Position numbers and translations under genes: made by a program
Shown here: positions 1 through 6,436 of the stretch, piece by piece
How positions within the stretch are numbered: the stretch's first letter is position 1
How the letters are laid out: the number at the start of each line of letters is the position of its first letter
From: Pseudomonadales bacterium
GTDB lineage: Bacteria; Pseudomonadota; Gammaproteobacteria; Pseudomonadales; Pseudohongiellaceae
Assembly: GCA_031277435.1 (NCBI GenBank)
Contig: JAITMI010000166.1
Span: forward strand, 1 to 9,756
DNA: 9,756 nucleotides
Direction: 5' to 3'
The notes under the pieces: model-generated
Told to the model about the DNA's origin: nothing
The model's database searches: none
Seen by the model: the letters and a program-made list of their open reading frames with translations, nothing else

Positions 1-811
1 TTGAGTACAAATGCACATCCGCCAAAGGCTGTAACCAACTGCGCCAGCGCAGGCCACGCGGCCCGAAGCGTTCCTTCATATGCTTGTCGTAGAAAGCCTG
101 GGAAACTTCGGCCCAATCGCCTGGATCATAACCGGGCCGCATTTTCACGTAGGTATAGGCGCTAGGGACGAACAGCGTCTCCCGTTGTCTGGCCACATCG
201 CTAGAGATATTAAGGTTGTTGGGATACAGCAACTTGTACTTGAAGTGAGTATTATCAGGCAGATCAGCGAATACCAAGGCGATCGGATAAGGTATGCCTA
301 TATCGGTGGAGAGGGTTTCGCCCAAGGGATTGGCGTCGCCAAAATAAAAGCGGGCAAAGCTCTCGCTGACCGCTACGCCCCTAAGTTCCTCAAAGGCAGC
401 GGGATCGCCATACAGGATGTGATGCTTGAACACTCGGAACATATTGGGCGTGACTACAATCTGATCCCAAGCAAAATTTTGACCATTTTCATGGCGGACT
501 ATTACCTGCCCGAATTTTTGCACGCGCACGACTTCTTCAATCTCGGGATTGTCCTGTGCCAGCAAAACCCCAGCCACGGACGAAGTAAGAGCGGTGGTAC
601 TGACTATTTCACCGCGTCCAAGCGAGTTTTCCAGCCGGTAGATATTTTCATACCCTTCAAAATGCCGGTCGTAACTCAATTCATGGCGCAAATAGAGCCC
701 AAGCACAATGACGCAAGCCAGTGCCAGCGACAGCCCGGCGATATTGATCGCGGCGTAGCGCTTTTCGCGCCACAGCGTGCGCAGGCTGATTTTGAATGCG
801 GTTGCCAGCAT
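1..811 (-). CDS. ABC transporter permease, MacB/FtsX type, N-terminal part
   Basis: This is the first 270 codons of an inner-membrane permease; the rest lies beyond position 1. Translation from 811 begins MLATAFKISLRTLWREKRYA, then a hydrophobic segment at about residues 19-41, followed by LRHELSYDRHFEGYENIYRLE. That order (short cytoplasmic start, one membrane helix, large periplasmic domain with a conserved YDRF/YRLE-like opening) is typical of MacB_PCD/FtsX permeases. The visible end reads LQPLADVHLYS, matching the 'LQPL-D-HL-S' signature of this permease class. The start at 811 is supported by GAGGTGA just upstream. Such permeases work with a separate ATPase and often a periplasmic adaptor, exporting substrates or acting mechanically; no substrate can be deduced. 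It is divergent from a sigma-54 response regulator/kinase pair and has a sigma-54 promoter in front, so it is probably their target. Both the class and the start are well supported; the substrate is unknown. Confidence 0.88.
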   Translation of the reverse strand, partial: MLATAFKISLRTLWREKRYAAINIAGLSLALACVIVLGLYLRHELSYDRHFEGYENIYRLENSLGRGEIVSTTALTSSVAGVLLAQDNPEIEEVVRVQKFGQVIVRHENGQNFAWDQIVVTPNMFRVFKHHILYGDPAAFEELRGVAVSESFARFYFGDANPLGETLSTDIGIPYPIALVFADLPDNTHFKYKLLYPNNLNISSDVARQRETLFVPSAYTYVKMRPGYDPGDWAEVSQAFYDKHMKERFGPRGLRWRSWLQPLADVHLYS

Positions 812-814
812 GGA

Positions 815-850
815 TCACCTCAGCTCGGTGAAATCGATGATACGTTGCAT
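815..850 (-). other. Possible 11-codon leader ORF before the permease
   Basis: An ATG at 850 opens a tiny reading frame, MQRIIDFTELR, that stops with TGA at 817-815. The TGA is part of the GAGGTGA ribosome binding site of the permease and lies one codon (TCC) before the permease ATG, in the same frame. If translated, it would bring ribosomes into the permease start and could couple or modulate initiation. Its own ribosome binding site is weak (GGGA). It is downstream of the predicted sigma-54 start site, so it would be in the transcript. It may simply be chance. Confidence 0.3.
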
Positions 851-890
851 AAAAACGTCCCGTGAGTTGAGAAAACACAATAAGGTATAA

Positions 891-905
891 GCAAGTTGCG
901 CGCCA
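891..905 (-). promoter_or_regulatory. Sigma-54 promoter for the permease
   Basis: The minus strand reads TGGCGCGCAACTTGC, followed by T. This matches the sigma-54 -24/-12 consensus TGGCACG-N4-TTGC with one difference, and the GG and GC are separated by exactly 10 bp as required. The predicted transcription start is near 879-880, giving a 5' leader of about 68 nt before the permease ATG at 811. The divergent neighbour encodes an activator that works only with sigma-54 polymerase, which makes the match far more credible than a chance hit. Confidence 0.8.
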
Positions 906-985
906 ACTCCCGGCTTATAAAAATATCAATAAATACAATTGCTTGTGAAAATGCCGTGATGCGGCGTTGCCTGGGCTGTCTTATT

Positions 986-1029
986 TTGTGTCTCAAGTTG
1001 CGCCGAGATTGTATTGTTTTGAGACACAA
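986..1029. promoter_or_regulatory. Inverted repeat, probable enhancer for the NtrC-type regulator
   Basis: TTGTGTCTCAA (986-996) and TTGAGACACAA (1019-1029) form a perfect 11-bp inverted repeat with a 22-bp spacer; the arm centres are 33 bp apart, about three helical turns. A degenerate extra half-site, TGTCTTA, lies at 977-983. The repeat is about 125 bp upstream of the start site predicted for the sigma-54 promoter at 891-905, the usual position of an upstream activating sequence. It also lies just before the regulator's own start codon, so it could mediate autoregulation. The pairing is seen directly; the binding protein is inferred. Confidence 0.65.
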
Positions 1030-1066
1030 GGTAGATTGCGGGCACTCTCATCCCGGCGCGGTATTC

Positions 1067-2443
1067 ATGAAAAACAAACAGGCGGACAGCATTTTGATCG
1101 TCGATGACGACAGCGATGTATTGCTGGCGGCGGAAATGGTGCTCAAAAAAGAATTCACTGAGGTGCGCACAGAGTCCGATCCGGCGCGCTTGGGCAAGTT
1201 GCTGCGGCAGCAAGCGATTGACGTGGTGCTGCTCGACATGAATTTCGTCACCGGCGTGACCAGCGGGCAGGAGGGTTTGAATTGGCTTCAGTTCATCAAA
1301 ACCCATTCGCCCGCCACTCAAGTGGTGTTGATGACGGCTTATGGTTCGCTCAACCTGGCGGAGGCGGCGATCAAGCAGGGCGCCAGCGACTTCGTGGTCA
1401 AGCCTTGGGAAAACGCCAAGCTGGTGGCCACCATTGGCGCCGCGCTGGCGCACAGCCAAAGCGCGGCGGAAGTGTTGCAACTGAAAACCCAGCGCAAATT
1501 GCTCAATCAGTTTTTGGGGCGCGATTTTGGCCTGATCGTTGGAGAATCGCCGGCGCTGCGCGCCTTGCAGGCGAATATCGAAAAGGTGGCGGATACCGAC
1601 GCCAATGTGCTGATTCTGGGTGAAAACGGCACTGGCAAGGAGCTGATCGCGCGCGCCTTACATGCGCGCTCGAAGCGCGCGGAACAGGCGTTCGTGAATG
1701 TTGATCTGGGCGCCATCGCGCCGAGTTTGTTTGAGTCGGAGCTGTTCGGCCACGTCAAGGGCGCCTTTACCGACGCGCAGGCCGCGCGTTCGGGGCGTTT
1801 TGAGATTGCCTCGAATGGCACGCTGTTTCTCGACGAAATTGGCAATATCGATATGCAAATGCAAGCCAAACTCTTGGGCGTGTTGCAATCGCGCAGCGTG
1901 AGCCGGGTGGGCTCGGACCAGCCGGTGGCGGTGGACGTGCGGCTGATTTGCGCCACCAACATGCCCTTGCATGAGATGGTGGAGGAATATCGTTTTCGGC
2001 AGGATTTGCTCTATCGCATCAATACGGTGGAATTGCGGGTGCCGCCGCTGCGTGAACGGCTCAGCGATATTCCATTATTGATTGAACATTTTATTACTCT
2101 GTTCAACCGCAAGTACCACAAGAGCGTCAAGGGCGTCAGCGCCGAGGCCATGCGCAAGCTGCAAGCCTATGAGTGGCCGGGCAATATCCGCGAATTGCAG
2201 CACGCAATCGAACGCGCGCTCATCATGGGTGAGCATGAGCAGTTACAGGCGGAGGATTTCACGCTTGCCGTCAAGAAAGCAGCGGCGCGCGATAGCATCA
2301 ACCTGAACCTGGAAGTGGTGGAAAAAGAAACGATCCAAAAAGCGCTGCTCAAGCATCACGACAACCACAGCCGCGCGGCCCTGGAACTTGGCCTGAGCCG
2401 CGCCACGCTCTACCGCAAGATGAACAAATATGGAATTCAATAA
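1067..2443 (+). CDS. Sigma-54-dependent response regulator (NtrC family)
   Basis: This 458-residue protein has the full three-domain layout. The receiver domain (about 1-125) has the acidic pocket D13-D15, phospho-acceptor D57 in VVLLDMNF, T90 and K112. The AAA+ domain (about 155-380) has Walker A GENGTGKE (185-192), a sigma-54 contact loop GAFTDA (232-237), Walker B GTLFLDEI (251-258), the arginine-finger region RFRQDLLYRIN and WPGNIREL (370-377). A Fis-type helix-turn-helix fills about 415-455. Phosphorylation should drive assembly of the ATPase ring, which opens sigma-54 promoters. The frame is open further upstream (to a TTG at 896), but ATG 1067 gives a normal receiver start; its ribosome binding site is weak. 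The cognate kinase follows with a 14-bp overlap. The likely target is the divergent permease. The loop is GAFTDA rather than the classical GAFTGA. Confidence 0.95.
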   Translation: MKNKQADSILIVDDDSDVLLAAEMVLKKEFTEVRTESDPARLGKLLRQQAIDVVLLDMNFVTGVTSGQEGLNWLQFIKTHSPATQVVLMTAYGSLNLAEAAIKQGASDFVVKPWENAKLVATIGAALAHSQSAAEVLQLKTQRKLLNQFLGRDFGLIVGESPALRALQANIEKVADTDANVLILGENGTGKELIARALHARSKRAEQAFVNVDLGAIAPSLFESELFGHVKGAFTDAQAARSGRFEIASNGTLFLDEIGNIDMQMQAKLLGVLQSRSVSRVGSDQPVAVDVRLICATNMPLHEMVEEYRFRQDLLYRINTVELRVPPLRERLSDIPLLIEHFITLFNRKYHKSVKGVSAEAMRKLQAYEWPGNIRELQHAIERALIMGEHEQLQAEDFTLAVKKAAARDSINLNLEVVEKETIQKALLKHHDNHSRAALELGLSRATLYRKMNKYGIQ

Positions 2444-3794
2444 TTTCCGCTTGAACGTGGCGCTGCGGGTATTGGCCTTGCTCGCCAACGTGTTCGCGTT
2501 GCTATGGGCTTACTTGCGCACCGATTGGCAGGTGACCCCGCTGGTGAGCGCCGCCGTGCTGGTATTGCAAAGTATTGAGCTGGTGTATTACCTCGAAACC
2601 AGTAACCGCCAGTTCGCCGCCGTGCTCGATGCCATCGCCGCGCGTGACTTTTCAGTCAATTATCCCGTGGACGAAAAGGGCAAATCTTTTGATCTTTTGG
2701 CCGGCGCTTCCAAGCGCATCATGCTGACGCTGCGCCAGCTTAATTCGGAACGGGCGGCACAGCATCAATTGCTGGAAGCGGTGCTGGAGCACGTTAGCAG
2801 CGCGCTCCTTTGTATTGACGAGAACGACGCGATCATCGTGATGAATCAAGCGGCGAAGCGCTGGTTTGGCGTGTCGCGTTCGCGGCAGCCGCTTGCGCTC
2901 GGCAAGCTCAATGCGCGCTTGCCCGCTTTGGTGCGCGAGGCCGCGCCGGGGGAGACGCAACTGGTCAAGCTCGTGCTGGATGGGCAGGCGCAGCCTTTGT
3001 CGATGTTCACTACCCGGTTTGAGTTGCTCGGGCGCAGGTATTCCTTGGTGTCCTTGCAAAATATCCGCGATGAACTGGATGCGCGCGAACTGGAATCCTG
3101 GCAAAAATTGATCCAGGTACTGCGGCATGAAATCATGAATTCGGTGACGCCGATGGTGTCGCTGTCGAGTGTAATCAAACAGACGTTGGTGAATGAGCAA
3201 GGCCAGCTTGATGTGAGCGCCATTGGCGATGAACAAGCGCGGGATTTATTACGTTCGCTGCTGGCGATAGAAGCGCGCGGCGAAGGCTTGATGCGCTTCG
3301 TGCGCTCCTACGACAGCCTCGCCAATGTTCCCAAGCCTTATTTCAGCGATGTTGCGGTGGAGGCGCTGTTGCAGCGCATCGAACTCTTGCTGAAGCCGGA
3401 ATTGGAACAGGCGAACATTACGCTGCGTATCCACGCGGAACCGCTGAATCTCATGCTGCGCGCCGATATTCAGCAAGTGGAGCAGGTAATAATCAATCTG
3501 GTAAAAAACGCCAAGGAGGCGATAGGCGCGCGGAAGGATGGCCGCATTCTCATCAGCGCCAGCCTCAACCGGGAACACGAAGTAACGCTGACGGTCAGCG
3601 ACAACGGCGCTGGCATCGCCGCCAACGAATTGCCCAATATTTTCGTGCCGTTTTATAGCAGTAAAAAACAAGGTTCTGGCATTGGCTTGAGTATTTCGCG
3701 CCAGCTTATGCTGGCGAACAAGGGGCATATTGCGGTGAGTTCGGAGCCTGGGGCGGGCACGCGGGTGCTGCTGGTGTTCCGGCGGGCGGGCTGA
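2430..3794 (+). CDS. Membrane sensor histidine kinase with PAS domain
   Basis: The protein has 454 residues and is the probable partner of the preceding response regulator, whose last codons it overlaps. Two membrane helices (about 10-30 and 36-55) with only a few residues between them leave almost no periplasmic sensor, so the signal is probably sensed in the membrane or cytoplasm. A PAS-like region follows (about 110-210, LLEAVLEHVSSALLCID). The phospho-acceptor is H233 in QVLRHEIMNSVTPM, and the catalytic domain has the N-box around N360 (INLVKNAKEA), the G1 box DNGAGI (391-396), the FVPFYSSK segment and G2 GSGIGL (415-420). All residues needed for ATP binding and autophosphorylation are present. 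The gene ends the operon, followed by a hairpin at 3795-3822. Kinases of this layout often neighbour NtrC-type regulators and MacB/FtsX permeases. The signal is unknown. Confidence 0.93.
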   Translation: MEFNNFRLNVALRVLALLANVFALLWAYLRTDWQVTPLVSAAVLVLQSIELVYYLETSNRQFAAVLDAIAARDFSVNYPVDEKGKSFDLLAGASKRIMLTLRQLNSERAAQHQLLEAVLEHVSSALLCIDENDAIIVMNQAAKRWFGVSRSRQPLALGKLNARLPALVREAAPGETQLVKLVLDGQAQPLSMFTTRFELLGRRYSLVSLQNIRDELDARELESWQKLIQVLRHEIMNSVTPMVSLSSVIKQTLVNEQGQLDVSAIGDEQARDLLRSLLAIEARGEGLMRFVRSYDSLANVPKPYFSDVAVEALLQRIELLLKPELEQANITLRIHAEPLNLMLRADIQQVEQVIINLVKNAKEAIGARKDGRILISASLNREHEVTLTVSDNGAGIAANELPNIFVPFYSSKKQGSGIGLSISRQLMLANKGHIAVSSEPGAGTRVLLVFRRAG

Positions 3795-3822
3795 GCTTTG
3801 TGCAAGAAAACTGGCGCAAAGC
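3795..3822 (+). terminator. Hairpin after the histidine kinase gene
   Basis: GCTTTGTGC (3795-3803) pairs with GCGCAAAGC (3814-3822) over 9 bp including one G-U pair, with a 10-nt loop. It lies immediately after the kinase stop codon. The following sequence (GATTCTTGAG) is only mildly T-rich, so it may be a weak or Rho-assisted terminator or a 3' stabilising hairpin. Confidence 0.5.
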
Positions 3823-3876
3823 GATTCTTGAGCTAAACTGGCGAGAGTTACGGTTACACATCTCTATAGGTGCCCC

Positions 3877-4152
3877 ATGACTGCTCTTACTTTCGATACG
3901 CTTAAATATGCCAATCACCTTAAAGCGGCTGGCGTTCCTCCCGAGCAGGCAGAGGCGCAAGCCTCCGCGCTTTCGGATGTGCTGGAGGTCAACTTCAAGG
4001 AGTTGGTGACCAAAGGTGATCTAAAAACTGAAATGACATTGCTGCGCCAAGAGATAATCCAATCCGAACAGCGCATGGCGATCAAGATGGGCACGATAGT
4101 CACCGTGGCCGTTGGCGCGATTGCGGCTTTGCTTAAGTTGTTTTTGGGTTGA
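3877..4152 (+). CDS. DUF1640-like coiled-coil protein with C-terminal membrane helix
   Basis: This is a small protein of 91 residues. It begins with TFDTLKYANHLKAAGVPPEQAEAQA, a pattern typical of the DUF1640 (CCDC90/MCUR1-like) family: a conserved N-terminal helix with 'LK-AGV---QAEA'. A charged, heptad-like stretch follows (about 35-70, including LVTKGDLKTEM), then a hydrophobic C-terminal helix at about 72-90 (IVTVAVGAIAALLKLFL). It is probably a tail-anchored inner-membrane protein that oligomerises through its coiled coil. Bacterial members are common near diverse genes and have no established function. The ATG at 3877 is preceded by AGGTG at a plausible distance. It stands alone between the kinase operon and the convergent GAPDH operon; nothing links it to either. 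Family assignment is from memory of the motif. Confidence 0.8.
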   Translation: MTALTFDTLKYANHLKAAGVPPEQAEAQASALSDVLEVNFKELVTKGDLKTEMTLLRQEIIQSEQRMAIKMGTIVTVAVGAIAALLKLFLG

Positions 4153-4210
4153 GTGTAGCAAGCACAATTTTTCCGCCCACCAGCAAACCTTCCGCGACAG
4201 CCGTACCGTT

Positions 4211-4249
4211 CCCTCCTCCGCTTGCGGGGGAGGGTTAGGGTGGGGGGAA
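4211..4249. repeat. REP-like extragenic hairpin with G-rich tail
   Basis: CCCTCCTCCGC (4211-4221) pairs with GCGGGGGAGGG (4224-4234), one T-G wobble, forming a strong GC hairpin. It is followed by TTAGGGTGGGGGG. This resembles the 'CCCTC...GAGGGTTAGGGTG' extragenic elements scattered through many proteobacterial genomes. It lies in the convergent gap between the DUF1640-like gene and the GAPDH operon, where it may also stop transcription from either side. The family resemblance is from memory; only one copy is in this window. Confidence 0.6.
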
Positions 4250-4278
4250 GGGGTGGTCCGGTTTATTTTTTCCGTAAA

Positions 4279-5298
4279 TTAATCCCACCCACCCAACAAC
4301 CTCACCAAATCACACACCCGGCTGCTGTAGCCCCATTCGTTGTCGTACCAGTTCAAGACGCGCACGCAGCGGGCGCTGCTGACTTGGGTGAAGGCGGCGT
4401 CGTAGATGGAGGAATGGGAGTTGCCGATGATGTCGGTGGACACCAAAGGTTGATCCGAAAATTGCAGGATTTGCCGCATTGGGCCATCGGCGGCGGCGCG
4501 CACGGCGGCGTGGATGCTGGCGACGCTGACTTCGGTTTGCAGGCGCGCGAACAAATCCACTACCGAGCCGTCGGGCACTGGCACGCGGGTGGCGATGCCG
4601 TGCAGGCGGCCTTTGAGCGCGGGCAATACTTCGCCTACCGCTTTGGCCGCGCCGGTGGAGGTGGGGATGATGTTTTCCGCCGCGGCGCGGCTGCGGCGAA
4701 AGTCTTTGTGCGGTTCGTCGGCCAGGTGCTGGTCGTTGGTGTAGGCGTGAATGGTGTTGATCATGCCTTCTTCGATGCCAAAAGCGTCGTGCAACACTTT
4801 CGCCATCGGCGCCAGGCAATTGGTGGTGCAACTGGCGTTGGAGATGAGGCGATGCGCGGGCGTGAGCCCGGCGTCGTTCACGCCCATGACCACGGTGTAG
4901 TCGATGGCGTCATCGGCTGGCACCGTGAGCACTACGCGCTTGGCGCCGGCGCTCAAATGCGCTTCGAGTTGCGCGCGTTTGCGGAAGGCGCCGGTGGATT
5001 CCACTACGACATCAACGCCAAGCGCTTGCCAGGGCAATTCCGCCGGATTTTTGCAGGAGAGCAAGCGGGCGCGGTTGTTGGTGGTGACGAGCGTGCTGTC
5101 CTCTAGCGCCAGCGGTTTGCCGAATTCGCCCATTACCGTGTCGTGGCAGAGCAGATAATGCAGCGCCGCCGGGTCGAATAAATCGTTGATGGCGACTACT
5201 TCTATATCGCCCATTCCATCAAGAATGCGGAACACCGCGCGGCCAATGCGGCCAAAACCGTTGATGGCGACTTTCGTTACTTTCCGTACTGTAGTCAT
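4279..5298 (-). CDS. gap: Type I glyceraldehyde-3-phosphate dehydrogenase
   Basis: This 339-residue enzyme interconverts glyceraldehyde 3-phosphate and 1,3-bisphosphoglycerate with NAD(P), in glycolysis, gluconeogenesis or the Calvin cycle. The Rossmann motif INGFGRIGR is at about 12-20, catalytic C157 sits in SNASCTTNCLAP, H184 in TIHAYTNDQ, and the phosphate-site segments TSTGAAKAVG (about 213-222) and the arginine of ATRVPVPDG (R238) are intact, as is NWYDNEWGYSSR near the C-terminus. The segment TNDQ...HKDFRRSRAAAENIIP follows the Gap2/GapB-like pattern rather than that of E. coli GapA, which hints at an anabolic or dual-cofactor enzyme; that is inference. The ATG overlaps the stop of the upstream paralogue (TAATG) and a GGGAGG lies inside that gene's end, so the two are translationally coupled. 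Length is normal for the family. Confidence 0.95.
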   Translation of the reverse strand: MTTVRKVTKVAINGFGRIGRAVFRILDGMGDIEVVAINDLFDPAALHYLLCHDTVMGEFGKPLALEDSTLVTTNNRARLLSCKNPAELPWQALGVDVVVESTGAFRKRAQLEAHLSAGAKRVVLTVPADDAIDYTVVMGVNDAGLTPAHRLISNASCTTNCLAPMAKVLHDAFGIEEGMINTIHAYTNDQHLADEPHKDFRRSRAAAENIIPTSTGAAKAVGEVLPALKGRLHGIATRVPVPDGSVVDLFARLQTEVSVASIHAAVRAAADGPMRQILQFSDQPLVSTDIIGNSHSSIYDAAFTQVSSARCVRVLNWYDNEWGYSSRVCDLVRLLGGWD

Positions 5299-6320
5299 TA
5301 CGCTGCCTCCCGCGAATCCAAGGCGTGGTAGAGCCGTACCACGTCCAACAAGCGCGCGGCGTGGCCGCGGTTTTCGTACCAGCCAAAGGCTTTGATGATG
5401 TGTGAGCCGGCTTTTTGCGTGCCGGGAATGTCGAACAATAAGGACAGCGTAGAGCCGAGCACGTCGCTGGAGACGATCGGCGCATCGGTGACCCCGACGA
5501 TGCCAGGATGCGCCGCGGCGCGTTCGCGGATCAGCGCGTTGAAGGCGGCGGCGTCGATGCCGCCGTCGCTGAGCCGTAGATTAACGTCGATCATGCAGCC
5601 GTTTTGGACCGGTACGTTAAGCGCGTTGGTCATCACTTTGTTGGCGAAAGCGGGCAGGATTTTACCGATCCAGCGTTCGGCTTCGTGCGTGTTGGGGATG
5701 ACATTTTCGGCGGCGGAACGGCTGCGGCGGAAGTCGCCGCCGGCGTGATCCTGCAAGGACTGATCCGAGGTATAGGAATGAACGGTCGTCATACTGACGC
5801 AATCGATGGCGTAAGTATCGGCCACCATGTGTAGCAGCAGGCATAGCGCGTTGGTGGTGGCGGATCCGGCGGAAAGAATGCGATCGCTGTTGGCGATGCT
5901 GCCTTCGTTGACGCCGCTGACCACGATGCGATCCGGCTCATCCACCGGCAGCGAGCGCATCAGGGCGCGCGGCGCGCCGTTGTCGATGTGCGCCTGCATG
6001 TTGGCGCGGTCGCGGAATTTGCCGGTGCAGTCGATCACCGCGTCCACCGCGAACAAATCCCAGGGCACTTCCTTGGGGCTGTCGATTTGCGTCATGCGCG
6101 CGCGGCCACGCGGGGAGACCAGAAAATTGCCCTCCAGCGTGTAGGCCCGCGGTGTTTTGGTTTCGGCGCACAAGAGATAGTGGAGGATGGCCGGCTGGCC
6201 GATGTCGGCGATGGCCACCACCTCGATGTCCTCGCTGTGGCTGGCCAGGTCGTACACCTGGCGGCCGATGCGTCCGAAGCCCATCAGGCCAATGCGGATC
6301 GCGCGTTTGCTACGGGTCAT
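5298..6320 (-). CDS. GAPDH paralogue lacking the catalytic cysteine (probable pseudoenzyme)
   Basis: This 340-residue protein aligns along its full length with type I GAPDH and with the next gene. It keeps the dinucleotide motif MGFGRIGR (about 13-20), H181 in VHSYTSDQ and DFRRSRSAAENVIP (196-209). The catalytic segment, however, reads SAGSATTNAL: the nucleophile is Ala154 (codon GCC) and the second cysteine is Ala158. The phosphate-site TGAAKAVG becomes THEAERWIG, the arginine before VP is asparagine (N235, LNVPVQNG), and the C-terminal NEWGYS becomes NRGHAA. The frame is intact with no stops, so it is not a decaying pseudogene. It should fold and perhaps bind NAD(P) but not carry out the normal reaction. 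It is first in the operon, with a good ribosome binding site (AAAGGAG, 7 nt before ATG), and overlaps the active GAPDH by one base. Possible roles are as a structural or regulatory subunit in mixed tetramers, or another dehydrogenase chemistry. Confidence 0.9.
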   Translation of the reverse strand: MTRSKRAIRIGLMGFGRIGRQVYDLASHSEDIEVVAIADIGQPAILHYLLCAETKTPRAYTLEGNFLVSPRGRARMTQIDSPKEVPWDLFAVDAVIDCTGKFRDRANMQAHIDNGAPRALMRSLPVDEPDRIVVSGVNEGSIANSDRILSAGSATTNALCLLLHMVADTYAIDCVSMTTVHSYTSDQSLQDHAGGDFRRSRSAAENVIPNTHEAERWIGKILPAFANKVMTNALNVPVQNGCMIDVNLRLSDGGIDAAAFNALIRERAAAHPGIVGVTDAPIVSSDVLGSTLSLLFDIPGTQKAGSHIIKAFGWYENRGHAARLLDVVRLYHALDSREAA

Positions 6321-6356
6321 TACGAAACTCCTTTCGCTTTATATAAGTAAAATCGC

Positions 6357-6378
6357 CATTCCCGCCTTCGCGGGAATG
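6357..6378. repeat. Short extragenic hairpin repeat (CATTCCCGC type)
   Basis: CATTCCCGC (6357-6365) and GCGGGAATG (6370-6378) form a perfect 9-bp stem with a 4-nt loop. The motif matches the 'ATTCCCGC...GCGGGAAT' extragenic repeats common in many proteobacteria. It sits in the 116-bp gap between the receptor gene and the GAPDH operon on the minus strand and could reduce read-through or protect the receptor mRNA end, although no strong T-run follows on either strand. Confidence 0.6.
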
Positions 6379-6436
6379 ACGATGGATAACTTTTCATAAG
6401 CCTTTTATTCCAGCCGGTCATTCTACCCGAGGAGCG

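Noticed and set aside
80..865. 261-codon plus-strand open frame
   Set aside because: It is antisense to the permease, whose minus frame gives clear family motifs (membrane helix, YRLE, LQPLADVHLYS) and a good ribosome binding site. The plus frame has no recognisable domain.
896..1066. 57-codon N-terminal extension of the response regulator from a TTG
   Set aside because: It would begin inside the sigma-54 promoter, lacks a ribosome binding site and adds residues before a receiver domain that starts normally at ATG 1067.
4222..5106. Long plus-strand open frame opposite GAPDH
   Set aside because: It is a mirror of a well-conserved GAPDH gene in GC-rich DNA and has low-complexity Gly/Val/Ala composition typical of antisense frames.
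5298..6320. Degenerate pseudogene explanation for the cysteine-less GAPDH
   Set aside because: The frame is full length, has a good ribosome binding site, keeps the Rossmann motif and is tightly coupled to the next gene. Decay would normally leave stops or frameshifts.
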